Under the pieces are notes generated by a model that was not told the DNA's origin, searched no databases, and saw nothing but the letters and a program-made list of their open reading frames with translations. Both the position numbers and the translations under genes were made by a program. A stretch of 7,695 nt of DNA from Acidobacteriaceae bacterium (GTDB lineage: Bacteria > Acidobacteriota > Terriglobia > Terriglobales > Acidobacteriaceae). Location of the stretch: assembly GCA_030040115.1 (NCBI GenBank), contig JASHUH010000465.1, positions 1 through 7,695 of the forward strand, in the 5' to 3' direction. This document shows, piece by piece, positions 1 to 6,326 of the stretch (positions are counted from its first letter, which is position 1; every line of letters begins with the position of its first letter).

Positions 1-915
1 GCCCCCGGAGACGGCCCTTCGTCGCCGGGGTTGAGGCGCGTGGGCCGCTTTTATCTCGACATGCATCCCCGTGAGGGCAAGGACAAATGGTTTTCCGCCG
101 CCCCCGTCGTCACCGGCGTCCGGGGTCGTAACTTACCCGAAGCCGCGCTCATCTGCAACTTCCCCAGGAGCAGCGAAACCGATCCGGGCCTTCTGCAATA
201 CTCCGACGTGGTTACCTGCTTCCACGAATTCGGCCACCTGATGCACGCCATCATCGGCGGCCACACCGAGTGGGCGGGAATCTCCGGCTTCGCCACCGAA
301 GGCGACTTCATCGAAGTCCCCTCGCAGATGCTGGAAGAGTTCTTTCGCGACGAGAAGCTGTTGCAGTCTTTCGCCAGGCATTACCAAACCGGCGCAGTTC
401 TACCCCTGGAACTGATCCGCAACCTGAAGCGCGCCGGCGCCTTCGGCCGCGCCGACTGGATGCGCTCCCAGCTTTACTACACCACCCTTTCCCTCGATCT
501 CCACGACCAGGACCCGGCAATTATCGATCTGGACGCCATTACCGAGCGGCTGCACACCTCGTTCCAGCCTTGGACATGGGTTGACGGCAACCGCATGTAC
601 GCAAGTTTCGGGCACCTTACCGGCTACTCGTCCAACTACTACACGTACGCCTTCGACAAGGTGATCGCCCTCGATTTTTTTGCGCAATTCGCCCCCCGGA
701 ACCTGCTGGCCTGCGATGCCGGCGCGCGCTATCGCAAAACGGTCCTGGAGCAGGGCGGCTCCAAGCCGGGCCGGCAAATGGTGCGCGATTTCCTGGGTCG
801 CGACGAGCAGTTTGCCGCCCTTTCCCAGTGGCTCAACGAGGAGTTCGAAGAGGGGCGGGTTTGGACCGCGGGTTCGTTGGGCGGTTCGCCCCCGTCCGAT
901 GCCGGAGTATTGTGA
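1..915 (+). CDS. M3-family zinc oligopeptidase (thimet oligopeptidase / oligopeptidase A / Dcp type), C-terminal part, 5' truncated by window edge
   Basis: This is a zinc metallopeptidase that cleaves short peptides, probably in the cytoplasm, although the missing N-terminus could carry a signal peptide. The reading frame is open from base 1, so the TTG at 31 is not a real start. Counting codons from base 1, HEFGH at 75-79 supplies two zinc-ligand histidines and the catalytic Glu. E105, in a DFIEVPSQ block about 30 residues later, is the expected third ligand, as in thimet oligopeptidase. H205 and the Gly-Tyr/Tyr-Tyr-x-Tyr block at 208-216 match the family's substrate-binding loop. The GRFYLDMHPREGK segment just after the left edge and the FLGRDEQFAAL tail are also typical. 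About 304 residues are present, against roughly 650-700 for the whole family member. The first ~10 codons (Gly/Pro/Ser-rich) are not recognisably conserved and may be a loop insertion. The subfamily cannot be fixed without the N-terminus. Confidence 0.93.
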   Translation, partial: APGDGPSSPGLRRVGRFYLDMHPREGKDKWFSAAPVVTGVRGRNLPEAALICNFPRSSETDPGLLQYSDVVTCFHEFGHLMHAIIGGHTEWAGISGFATEGDFIEVPSQMLEEFFRDEKLLQSFARHYQTGAVLPLELIRNLKRAGAFGRADWMRSQLYYTTLSLDLHDQDPAIIDLDAITERLHTSFQPWTWVDGNRMYASFGHLTGYSSNYYTYAFDKVIALDFFAQFAPRNLLACDAGARYRKTVLEQGGSKPGRQMVRDFLGRDEQFAALSQWLNEEFEEGRVWTAGSLGGSPPSDAGVL

Positions 916-923
916 GCCTCCGC

Positions 924-945
924 ATGCGACCGGCAATGGCCGCAT
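924..945 (+). terminator. Hairpin just after the M3 peptidase stop, possible transcript end
   Basis: An 8-bp stem with one A-C mismatch (ATGCGACC pairing with GGCCGCAT) and a 6-nt loop lies 9 nt after the stop codon. No T-tract follows, so it is not a canonical intrinsic terminator. It could stabilise the 3' end or be coincidental in GC-rich DNA. Confidence 0.25.
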
Positions 946-1034
946 CGCGGTCAGCCGTGCGGGTGCTACCCCAAGGGAATGGCTGTCACGCCTTCAAAAG
1001 AGCCGATCGCCGATCCGGGCGCACCGGTTTGCCG

Positions 1035-1066
1035 TTGATCGATTTGTTGCGATGATGGGCTACAAT
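1035..1066 (+). promoter_or_regulatory. Candidate sigma-70-type promoter for the NAD(P)-binding protein gene
   Basis: The hexamer TACAAT at 1061-1066 matches the -10 consensus at five of six positions and lies 25 bp before the ATG. A TTGATC at 1035-1040 is the best -35-like match, but the 20-bp spacer is long, so the -35 assignment is weak. Transcription would start near 1073 and give a short leader holding little more than the ribosome binding site. Confidence 0.45.
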
Positions 1067-1079
1067 CTCTTTCCGAAAG

Positions 1080-1084
1080 AGGAG
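1080..1084 (+). promoter_or_regulatory. Shine-Dalgarno AGGAG for the NAD(P)-binding protein gene
   Basis: AGGAG, within AGAGGAGA, sits 7 nt before the ATG at 1092. It is the clearest ribosome binding site in the window and fixes this start codon. Confidence 0.8.
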
Positions 1085-1091
1085 ATTTCCC

Positions 1092-1733
1092 ATGAAAATT
1101 GGAGTGCTGGGATCGGGTGGCGTGGCGAAGACGTTGGCGAGCGGCTTCCTCAAACACGGTCACGAAGTGAGCATTGGCTCGCGCACGCCTGAGAAACTGG
1201 CCGGCTGGGCAGCCGAGAACCCCAAGGCATCCACGGGAACCTTTGCCGAGGCCGCCCGCTTCGGATCGCTGGTCGTGCTCGCCGTCAAAGGTCGAGCCGC
1301 AGCCGAAGCCCTGCGGCTCGCCGGCGCGGACAATCTGAAGGCCAAACCGGTAATCGACACCTGCAATCCGATCGAAGACGCCCCGCCGGAAAACGGCGTC
1401 CTGCGTTTCTTCACGCCCATGAACGAGTCGCTGATGGAGCACTTGCAGCGCGAATTTTCTGAGGCGCACCTGGTCAAAGCCTTCAATTCCGTGGGCAGCG
1501 CGCGTATGGTCGATCCGCACTTCGCCGCTGGCAAGCCCACCATGTTCATCTGCGGCAATAATGAAGGAGCCAAAAAAACCGTGGCCGCCGTACTCGACGA
1601 GATTGGTTGGGATACAGTGGACATGGGCGGCGCCGAAGCGGCGCGCGCCATTGAATCTTTGTGCATGTTGTGGTGCATCCCCGGCTTTCTCCACAACCAG
1701 TGGACGCACGCCTTCAAGCTCCTCGAATCATGA
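1092..1733 (+). CDS. NAD(P)-binding oxidoreductase of the F420-dependent NADP reductase-like fold
   Basis: This 213-residue Rossmann-fold protein belongs to the family usually labelled NADPH-dependent F420 reductase or NADP oxidoreductase coenzyme F420-dependent. The N-terminus has beta-strand MKIGVLG followed by the glycine loop G7-S-G9-G-V-A12. Ser30-Arg31-Thr32 after the second strand suits binding of the NADP 2'-phosphate. LVVLAVKG and VIDTCNPI are the later Rossmann strands. The C-terminal GWDTVDMGGAEAARAIESLCML block is typical of this family. The start is set by a strong Shine-Dalgarno. The gene stands alone, with its own likely promoter, 176 bp after the peptidase and 343 bp before the DinB gene. 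The true substrate is unknown. Many family members occur in organisms that do not make F420, so the F420 label should not be read as evidence of that cofactor here. Confidence 0.85.
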   Translation: MKIGVLGSGGVAKTLASGFLKHGHEVSIGSRTPEKLAGWAAENPKASTGTFAEAARFGSLVVLAVKGRAAAEALRLAGADNLKAKPVIDTCNPIEDAPPENGVLRFFTPMNESLMEHLQREFSEAHLVKAFNSVGSARMVDPHFAAGKPTMFICGNNEGAKKTVAAVLDEIGWDTVDMGGAEAARAIESLCMLWCIPGFLHNQWTHAFKLLES

Positions 1734-1885
1734 GCGCGAGCACAAGATCGGCCGATGCCGCCCAGGAATATGGCCGGGCTGCGCTGCGATCCATCGAAAA
1801 CTAGAAATGCTGGTTGAGGTTTTGGGGAAAAATTGATTCGGTCAACGAACTGGGACTGGTAGGCTAGAGTTGATGACCCGGAGTT

Positions 1886-1946
1886 GGCGGGCGGGGAATT
1901 TTGCATCCCGCCTCGCGCACGAATACCTGGGCTCTGATGCGCGAGG
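1886..1946 (+). other. Inverted repeats in the DinB 5' leader, candidate structured RNA
   Basis: CCTCGCGCA at 1911-1919 and TGCGCGAGG at 1938-1946 form a perfect 9-bp inverted repeat around an 18-nt loop. Just upstream, GGCGGG at 1886-1891 (or the overlapping GCGGG at 1891-1895) can pair with CCCGCC or CCCGC at 1907-1912. That pairing uses bases 1911-1912, which also belong to the 9-bp stem, so the two helices compete. GGCGGG can also pair with CCCGCC at 1954-1959. No known riboswitch or attenuator was recognised. High GC makes chance pairing plausible. Confidence 0.35.
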
Positions 1947-2066
1947 TCGGCCTCCCGCCCATTCCGCCTCCCCGGAGCGCCTTTTCCCTGGACTGCCTGG
2001 CCCGAGACAGAACGTGGTCCGCATGGCAGCCTTGTCCAGAGGCCTTGAGAAAGCTGCCACGGAATC

Positions 2067-2070
2067 GAGG
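2067..2070 (+). promoter_or_regulatory. Shine-Dalgarno GAGG deciding the DinB start
   Basis: GAGG (in GAGGGAAA) lies 6 nt before the ATG at 2077. It supports that start over the upstream TTG/ATG codons near 1870, which would add 69 residues without family resemblance. Confidence 0.6.
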
Positions 2071-2076
2071 GAAACG

Positions 2077-2622
2077 ATGGAACAAGATTTGGACCAGACC
2101 ATTGCGTTGCTCGCCCGCACGCCGGCGTCGCTCGACGCGCTGCTGCGCGGGCTCCCGCAGCCTTGGACGATCCTCAATGAGGGGGGTGACACCTGGAGCG
2201 CGTTCGAGGTCATGGCTCACTTGAATTTCGTCGAGCGCATGGACTGGATGCCCCGCGTGCGCATGCTGCTCGAATTGGGCGAAACACCGACCTTCCCGCC
2301 CGTTGACCGCAACAGACACCTGGAGGGAACTGAAGGCAAATCGATAGAAGAGTTGTTGGACGAGTTCGTCGGCCTGCGCGCGGAAAGTCTCGTGACTCTG
2401 GTGAATCTCAAATTGCGCCCGGGCGACATGGCGCGGCGCGGTCGTCATCCTCTGCTTGGAGAGGTGACGTTGTCGGAGTTGCTCGCCGCCTGGGCGATGC
2501 ACGATTTGACCCATCTGCACCAGATTTCGAGAATTCTGGCCTATCGATACCGCGATGCCGTGGGGCCCTGGACGAAGTTCCTGGGCGTCATGCAATGCGC
2601 GGGACACAGCGCAGCCGCATAG
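2077..2622 (+). CDS. DinB-family four-helix-bundle protein (putative metal-dependent hydrolase/transferase)
   Basis: This 181-residue protein resembles the DinB/YfiT superfamily, compact four-helix bundles that bind a divalent metal through three histidines and in some members act as thiol-dependent transferases or hydrolases. His48 in the segment WSAFEVMAHLNFVE matches the first ligand. His142 and His146 in the C-terminal motif HDLTHLHQI match the HxxxH ligands, and the Gln at 149 is a familiar neighbour. Length and motif placement are normal for the family. The chosen ATG has a Shine-Dalgarno 6 nt upstream and starts the conserved region directly. The SDR gene follows after 46 bp on the same strand and may be co-transcribed. 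DinB is a fold-family name here, not a DNA polymerase. Substrate and role are unknown. Confidence 0.85.
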   Translation: MEQDLDQTIALLARTPASLDALLRGLPQPWTILNEGGDTWSAFEVMAHLNFVERMDWMPRVRMLLELGETPTFPPVDRNRHLEGTEGKSIEELLDEFVGLRAESLVTLVNLKLRPGDMARRGRHPLLGEVTLSELLAAWAMHDLTHLHQISRILAYRYRDAVGPWTKFLGVMQCAGHSAAA

Positions 2623-2668
2623 AACCGGCCACCCTACGCCAGTTCACCCGTCGATGATGTTTTCTTGA

Positions 2669-3472
2669 ATGTCAGCATCGCAGCAGTTCCGCGGCAAATG
2701 GGCGCTCGTCACCGGAGCCAGTTCCGGCATTGGCGCCGCGTTTGCGCGCGAACTCGCCACCCACGGCGCCAAGCTCATTCTCACCGCGCGCCGCAAAGAC
2801 CGTCTCGAGGCCTTGGCCGCACGATTGACCGCGGCTGGCGCCGAGACCCTCACCGTGGTCGCCGATCTGAACGATCCCGCCGCGCCTCAGCAAATTTACG
2901 ACGCCACGGAAGGCGCCGGCCTCGCCGTCGACATCCTCATCAACAACGCCGGCCTGGGCCAGTACGGCGCCTTTTACTTGAGCCCGGCGGAACAGGAGCT
3001 GAGCCAGGTCCGCGTGAACTGCGAGGCTGTGGTCCGCCTCACCCGCCTGTTTCTCCCGCGCATGGTCGAGCGGCGCCGCGGATGGGTGCTCATCGTCGCG
3101 TCCACGGCCAGTTTCCAGCCCATCCCCTACATCAGCACGTATGCCGCCACCAAAGTCTTCGACCGCTTCTTCGCTCTCGGCCTGGCCGCCGAGGTCGCCC
3201 GCTTCGACGTCAAAGTGACTGCTCTATGCCCCGGACCCACCGAAAGCGAATTCTTCGATGTCGCTCATGCCTCGATGTTCAAGCGCGGAGCGCAACCGGC
3301 CCAAGAAGTAGCCCGCCAGGCCGTCGCCGCTCTCGCCCGCGGCCGGCGCGTCGTGATTCCCAGCGCCAGGGGGCGTTTCACATCCTTCCTGGTCCGCTTT
3401 TTTCCTGTCGGGCTCATCACGCAAGTTATTGAAAAAGCAGCGCGGCCCAAACGGGAAACCTCCACCCCTTAA
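2669..3472 (+). CDS. Short-chain dehydrogenase/reductase (classical SDR, DltE/YqjQ-like)
   Basis: This 267-residue NAD(P)-dependent oxidoreductase has all the classical SDR landmarks. The cofactor loop TGASSGIG is at 15-22, and Arg41-Arg42 after the second strand favour NADPH. Asp66-Leu67 contacts the adenine, and NNAG is at 92-95. The catalytic tetrad is Asn117, Ser145, Tyr158 and Lys162 (Tyr-x-x-x-Lys). The CPGPTES segment after the active site is typical of the COG0300-like group. The C-terminal tail (RFTSFLVRFFPVGLITQVIEKAARPKRE) is amphipathic and basic and may touch the membrane, as in relatives; this is inference. The ATG at 2669 lacks a clear Shine-Dalgarno but is the only sensible start before the Rossmann strand. 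The gene lies 46 bp after DinB and converges on the SH3-like lipoprotein gene with a 26-bp gap. The substrate cannot be told from sequence. Confidence 0.93.
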   Translation: MSASQQFRGKWALVTGASSGIGAAFARELATHGAKLILTARRKDRLEALAARLTAAGAETLTVVADLNDPAAPQQIYDATEGAGLAVDILINNAGLGQYGAFYLSPAEQELSQVRVNCEAVVRLTRLFLPRMVERRRGWVLIVASTASFQPIPYISTYAATKVFDRFFALGLAAEVARFDVKVTALCPGPTESEFFDVAHASMFKRGAQPAQEVARQAVAALARGRRVVIPSARGRFTSFLVRFFPVGLITQVIEKAARPKRETSTP

Positions 3473-3498
3473 CCTTCGAAAGCCGCCAGACGCGCACC

Positions 3499-4668
3499 CT
3501 ATTTTCTTCCCATGCGCTTCTTTCGCGCCGGGCGCTCCAGGCGCGCTTCCTTCTCACCCTTCTTTTCGCCTTCATGAATGATCGCAATGGGTCCGGTGTC
3601 AGCACCGATGCGCTTCACCACCGTCTCGATCATCTCGTACTCAATCGTCCGTGGAGCCGCAGGCCGGGTCACTCCTGTCGCGGGATCGGTCTTTACGTCG
3701 TCGTTGCCGGCCAGTTCAAAGCTGAACGCCGGAACCGCGCCTTTGGGCGTTTGCGCCGTGAAAACCTTGACGGGCAGGAAACCTTGAATGGGGTGCAACC
3801 GGAAGCCGGTTTCGTAACGATGGTGAATCCGGCTCCACGTGAAAACCCGAATCTCGTCGAAATCGAAGGGCTCGCCCGAATGAATTGGCCCCAGCACGGT
3901 GAGATACTCGGGAACCTCGTGATTGGGCGTATTGGCTTCCGGGTCATTGACCTTCGCGAGCTCCCAGCACCCGATAAAGCGCTGCCCTTCGCCGTATTGC
4001 AGAATCGCGTCCGGAACACTCACGTCCACCCGGCTGGCCAGCAGCCATCCCGTCCTGCCTTGGGCGTCTCGCGCCAACCACCAATCCTCCATCGGCGGAG
4101 GCGGCGCGGCCTGACCCACATCCGGTTGCTCCTTCTCCTCTTCATTGACCGGCTTGGGCTGCGCGAGCTGCGCCAGCAGAGCGTTGCCCGGAGCCGCGTT
4201 CCTGGGCACAGAAGCGCGCTCCAAAAGCTGCACCGGGGTGTCGCCTGCCAGCAGGTAAAAGCGCGGCGCATCCCGCCCCGGCGACAGGTGCATATACAGA
4301 TCGTCGCGGAGGGTGGCGTTGGCGGCCGCGGGGTCGTCCTTGTGCTCGGCCGCCAGTTGCATAAACGCGTCATAAGTCTTCTGGTCGATCACCGCGTGGT
4401 CTTCGATCCAGCCAATCTCGTTTTTTGGCGTCTGGACCTTGTCGAAACGGTGGCCGTGCTCCAGCACCACCAGCGCCTGGCCGTTCTGGACTTCGGCTAC
4501 GCGATTCGAAACTGCGGCGACCCGGTCGCGCAGGTACCATTGCCGCGCCGAAACATACACCTTTTCCGGCGGCGTGCGATTAAAATGGCTGCACCCGCAC
4601 AAGATGGCGGCAAACGACAGGATCAGCAGAGAAAGCGCGCAGACCGTGCAGCGCTCGACGGCGGCCAT
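3499..4668 (-). CDS. Predicted lipoprotein with two SH3-like segments and an uncharacterised C-terminal region
   Basis: From the ATG at 4668 this encodes 389 residues. The N-terminus is a signal peptide ending in a lipobox-like Leu-Cys-Gly-Cys with the lipidated Cys at 26. Residues 37-93 look like a bacterial SH3 domain ([12 protein letters not shown] at the start, GWI at 86-88). Residues 119-216 look like a second one, ending [21 protein letters not shown] and interrupted by a Pro/Glu-rich low-complexity insert near 155-192. Residues 217 to about 365 form a beta-rich region I do not recognise, and the tail is strongly basic (Lys/Arg-rich from about 370). Bacterial SH3 domains commonly bind peptides or cell-wall material, so an envelope role is inferred. 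The frame stays open upstream to a GTG at 4839 overlapping the preceding gene's stop, but those residues look like translated non-coding DNA. GTG at 4692 is another possible start. Confidence 0.75.
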   Translation of the reverse strand: MAAVERCTVCALSLLILSFAAILCGCSHFNRTPPEKVYVSARQWYLRDRVAAVSNRVAEVQNGQALVVLEHGHRFDKVQTPKNEIGWIEDHAVIDQKTYDAFMQLAAEHKDDPAAANATLRDDLYMHLSPGRDAPRFYLLAGDTPVQLLERASVPRNAAPGNALLAQLAQPKPVNEEEKEQPDVGQAAPPPPMEDWWLARDAQGRTGWLLASRVDVSVPDAILQYGEGQRFIGCWELAKVNDPEANTPNHEVPEYLTVLGPIHSGEPFDFDEIRVFTWSRIHHRYETGFRLHPIQGFLPVKVFTAQTPKGAVPAFSFELAGNDDVKTDPATGVTRPAAPRTIEYEMIETVVKRIGADTGPIAIIHEGEKKGEKEARLERPARKKRMGRK

Positions 4669-4712
4669 GGGGGATTGGAATCGCGTCAACACAGCGATAG
4701 ACGTTCTTCCTA

Positions 4713-4721
4713 AGGATAGCA
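4713..4721 (-). promoter_or_regulatory. Candidate extended -10 element for the SH3-like lipoprotein gene
   Basis: Read on the minus strand, TGCTATCCT gives a TGn-extended -10 with TATCCT (four of six consensus matches) 44 bp before the chosen ATG. No convincing -35 is present. If it is real, transcription would begin inside the upstream-extended frame and would support the shorter protein. Confidence 0.3.
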
Positions 4722-4800
4722 TCTCCCCGGATTCGCGGGTCTCGCCTCGAACTCCAGGAATCAATTCCGCCATCCACCCCGATCCCAGTTCGCGAATCCC

Positions 4801-4835
4801 CTGGTCCTTGGTCCCTGTTCTCTGCTTTCTGCTCT
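4801..4835. repeat. Degenerate heptanucleotide tandem repeat, five units
   Basis: Five consecutive 7-nt units fill this stretch exactly: CTGGTCC, TTGGTCC, CTGTTCT, CTGCTTT, CTGCTCT. They share the pattern YTGnTYY. The array ends directly at the stop codon of the beta-propeller gene (4836-4838). A 7-nt period does not keep a reading frame, which argues that this DNA is not coding even though the lipoprotein frame reads through it. Together with 4669-4800 it forms the 167-bp spacer between the two lipoprotein genes. Confidence 0.6.
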
Positions 4836-6023
4836 TCACGGCGCGACAATGGCGACGGGCGAACTTCCCGTGTTGGCCGTGCTTTGCGCGTCGAGCTTGC
4901 CGGGCGTCGTGCTGTCGAAGGTGTACCAGGAGAGATACGGGTTGCCCAGGGAGTTGATGGCAATTACGAAAGTGCTCGACGAGTCCTCGGCCAGCGCGTA
5001 GGGCTGGGTGCCCACGCCCGTAGTGATGGTGCTGCCCGCCGCAATGGAGTACGTCGAGCCGCTGCTGGTGACTGCGAATGAGGAAATATTGCCCGCAGTG
5101 CCTGTCCCCTGCCCGTTGGCGACATAGACGTAGCCGCTGGAGGTAGGCAGAATGGCGTTCGGCGCCAGCCCGCCGCTGGCGATCGGCGACCCGGTGGCCG
5201 CGGTGAGCGACGCGCCGCCCAGAGAACTATAGAGATAGGCGAACAAAGCTCCCGAAGTTCCCGCGGAATCGGCGTTGGTTTCACCGATATAGAACAGGTC
5301 GCCGGAAGGATCGACGGCTACCGAGAGGGCTTCGGCGTTGGTGTTGGCCACCTTCACCACGGTTCCGGTAGCGTCGAAGGGATTGGTCGTTCCAGTAGCG
5401 CTCGCATTAAAGGGGACGACGATGGTTCCCCCCGCGCCGAGGGCCACAAAAACGTATTTGTCGTCCGGCGAGATGGCCATTTTTCCGTTTTGCACCGAGC
5501 CGTTGGCCACCGAATACGATTGGGTCAGCTCGGTTCCGTTGTCGGCGCCGGTGGAAGAGTTAAGAGGAACGGCGGCCAGCGTGACCCCGCTGGTGGCCTG
5601 AAGGGCCTCAATCAGCCAGGTCCCGCTGGTGTCCACCTGGATGGCCAGAGCCGCCACGTCCTGCGAAACCTGCACCGCAGTTCCCAGCGACCCGCTGGTG
5701 ACGGGATAGACGTAGACCCCGGCAATGGTGCTCACGTAGAGATAATTGCCGCTCGGAGACATGCCCATCGCATAAGGCGTGCTTTCCGCGGTCCACGGGC
5801 TGCCGGAGAGCGCGGTGAGTGTGGTCCCGGAAGTGATCGACTCGCCCAGAATCTGCGGTGTGGTTCCAGAGTTCAGAATGTAGAAATCGCCGCTCGTTGC
5901 CGTCGAGCAGTCGGTGGTGCAAGTGGTGCTGCTCGAGCTGCTCGGCGCCTGCCAGAAATCACCGCATCCGGTCAGGAATGGAGCCGCCACAAGCGCCACT
6001 CGCACCCATTTTCCGAGCTTCAT
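4836..6023 (-). CDS. Secreted beta-propeller lipoprotein (lactonase / YVTN-like repeats)
   Basis: This 395-residue protein starts with a lipoprotein signal peptide, lipobox Leu-Thr-Gly-Cys with Cys20 as the lipidation site. A Ser/Thr-rich linker with a Cys pair at 35 and 39 follows. The rest consists of beta-propeller blades with repeated SPxGxxLYV-type strands: [11 protein letters not shown] near 89-99, [11 protein letters not shown] near 185-195, [11 protein letters not shown] near 238-248, and further blades such as GYVYVANGQ and TFVIAINS. This resembles the 6-phosphogluconolactonase-like/YVTN propellers exported by many Acidobacteriota. No catalytic function can be claimed, and such proteins more often look like binding or structural scaffolds. 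The ATG at 6023 is preceded by GGGAG 10 nt upstream on the minus strand. The composition is rich in Ser, Thr, Gly and Ala, as expected for a secreted beta protein. It is transcribed in the same direction as mqnA, 303 bp downstream of it. Confidence 0.85.
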   Translation of the reverse strand: MKLGKWVRVALVAAPFLTGCGDFWQAPSSSSSTTCTTDCSTATSGDFYILNSGTTPQILGESITSGTTLTALSGSPWTAESTPYAMGMSPSGNYLYVSTIAGVYVYPVTSGSLGTAVQVSQDVAALAIQVDTSGTWLIEALQATSGVTLAAVPLNSSTGADNGTELTQSYSVANGSVQNGKMAISPDDKYVFVALGAGGTIVVPFNASATGTTNPFDATGTVVKVANTNAEALSVAVDPSGDLFYIGETNADSAGTSGALFAYLYSSLGGASLTAATGSPIASGGLAPNAILPTSSGYVYVANGQGTGTAGNISSFAVTSSGSTYSIAAGSTITTGVGTQPYALAEDSSSTFVIAINSLGNPYLSWYTFDSTTPGKLDAQSTANTGSSPVAIVAP

Positions 6024-6326
6024 TGTCTTTCTTCTCCCATGTGAGCGCGGTCAGAGCCCGTGGGTTCATCCTTTGCCCAAGAAGGCGCACCGGCTCGGCG
6101 CAAAGGCTGCCATCCAGGGGTTCCGACACGCACGGCTGTACCCTCGGAAAGACGCAGGCTGTTCGCAAATCGCTCGGAGGAAACGAGAAGTCGACGGCTG
6201 GGTCAATCAAGCGCCGCCACTCCTCCGGTTCGCCGGAGCACGTGCGATCGCCTGCGCCATCTCGCTGCCCTGCTTCAAGATCATGTCATTCGAATTCTTT
6301 GGAGCGGCTCAGGCCGCCACGCGGAG
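6024..6326. other. Intergenic region between mqnA and the propeller gene, rich in inverted repeats
   Basis: No gene is supported here; frames crossing it are short or antisense. It should contain the mqnA transcript end and the propeller gene promoter, but no consensus -35/-10 pair was found. Visible inverted repeats are: CCTTTGC at 6070-6076 with GCAAAGG at 6100-6106; TTCCGA at 6121-6126 with TCGGAA at 6144-6149; CTCCGG at 6223-6228 with CCGGAG at 6233-6238; and GCGGC at 6304-6308 with GCCGC at 6313-6317. Palindromes GCACGTGC (6238-6245) and GCGATCGC (6244-6251) overlap each other. Confidence 0.5.
6304..6317 (-). terminator. Weak hairpin shortly after the mqnA stop
   Basis: GCGGC and GCCGC form a perfect 5-bp stem with a 4-nt loop, 9 nt past the mqnA stop on the minus strand. 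The sequence after it (TCCAAAGAATTC) has no T-tract, so termination by this hairpin alone is doubtful. Confidence 0.25.

Larger units (their letters stand above)
1734..2076. other. Intergenic stretch with hairpin-forming leader, no convincing gene
   Basis: This stretch lies between the NAD(P)-binding protein and the DinB gene. The DinB frame stays open upstream to about 1870, but that translation (Arg/Pro/Ser/Ala-rich) has no family-like features, and the good RBS lies at 2067. The 5' third holds no recognisable signal. The middle part holds the inverted repeats listed separately at 1886-1946. I saw no clear promoter hexamers with proper spacing. Confidence 0.55.

Noticed and set aside
31..33. 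TTG as the start of the M3 peptidase
   Set aside because: The frame is open to base 1 and the visible part begins in the middle of the catalytic domain, so the gene simply enters from outside the window.
966..1709. 247-codon minus-strand frame opposite the NAD(P)-binding protein gene, and a similar one at 1160-1906
   Set aside because: Neither has recognisable motifs. The plus strand has a clear Rossmann protein with RBS and -10 box.
1870..2076. 69-residue N-terminal extension of the DinB protein
   Set aside because: The frame is open but the translation has no family resemblance, and the Shine-Dalgarno at 2067-2070 points to the ATG at 2077.
3574..4713. 379-codon open frame on the plus strand opposite the SH3-like lipoprotein gene
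   Set aside because: Its translation is Arg/His/Leu-rich with no family signal, while the opposite strand gives a lipoprotein with a signal peptide and SH3-like motifs. It is an antisense shadow of GC-rich codon use.
4729..4799. 9-bp inverted repeat GGATTCGCG / CGCGAATCC separated by 53 bp
   Set aside because: The loop is long, no T-tract follows, and 9-bp matches at such distance are not rare in GC-rich DNA. It is not supported as a terminator.
6020..6040. Six-codon upstream frame (ATG to TGA) overlapping the propeller gene's ATG as ATGA
   Set aside because: It has no ribosome binding site of its own and consists largely of the Shine-Dalgarno region of the propeller gene, so it is most likely incidental.
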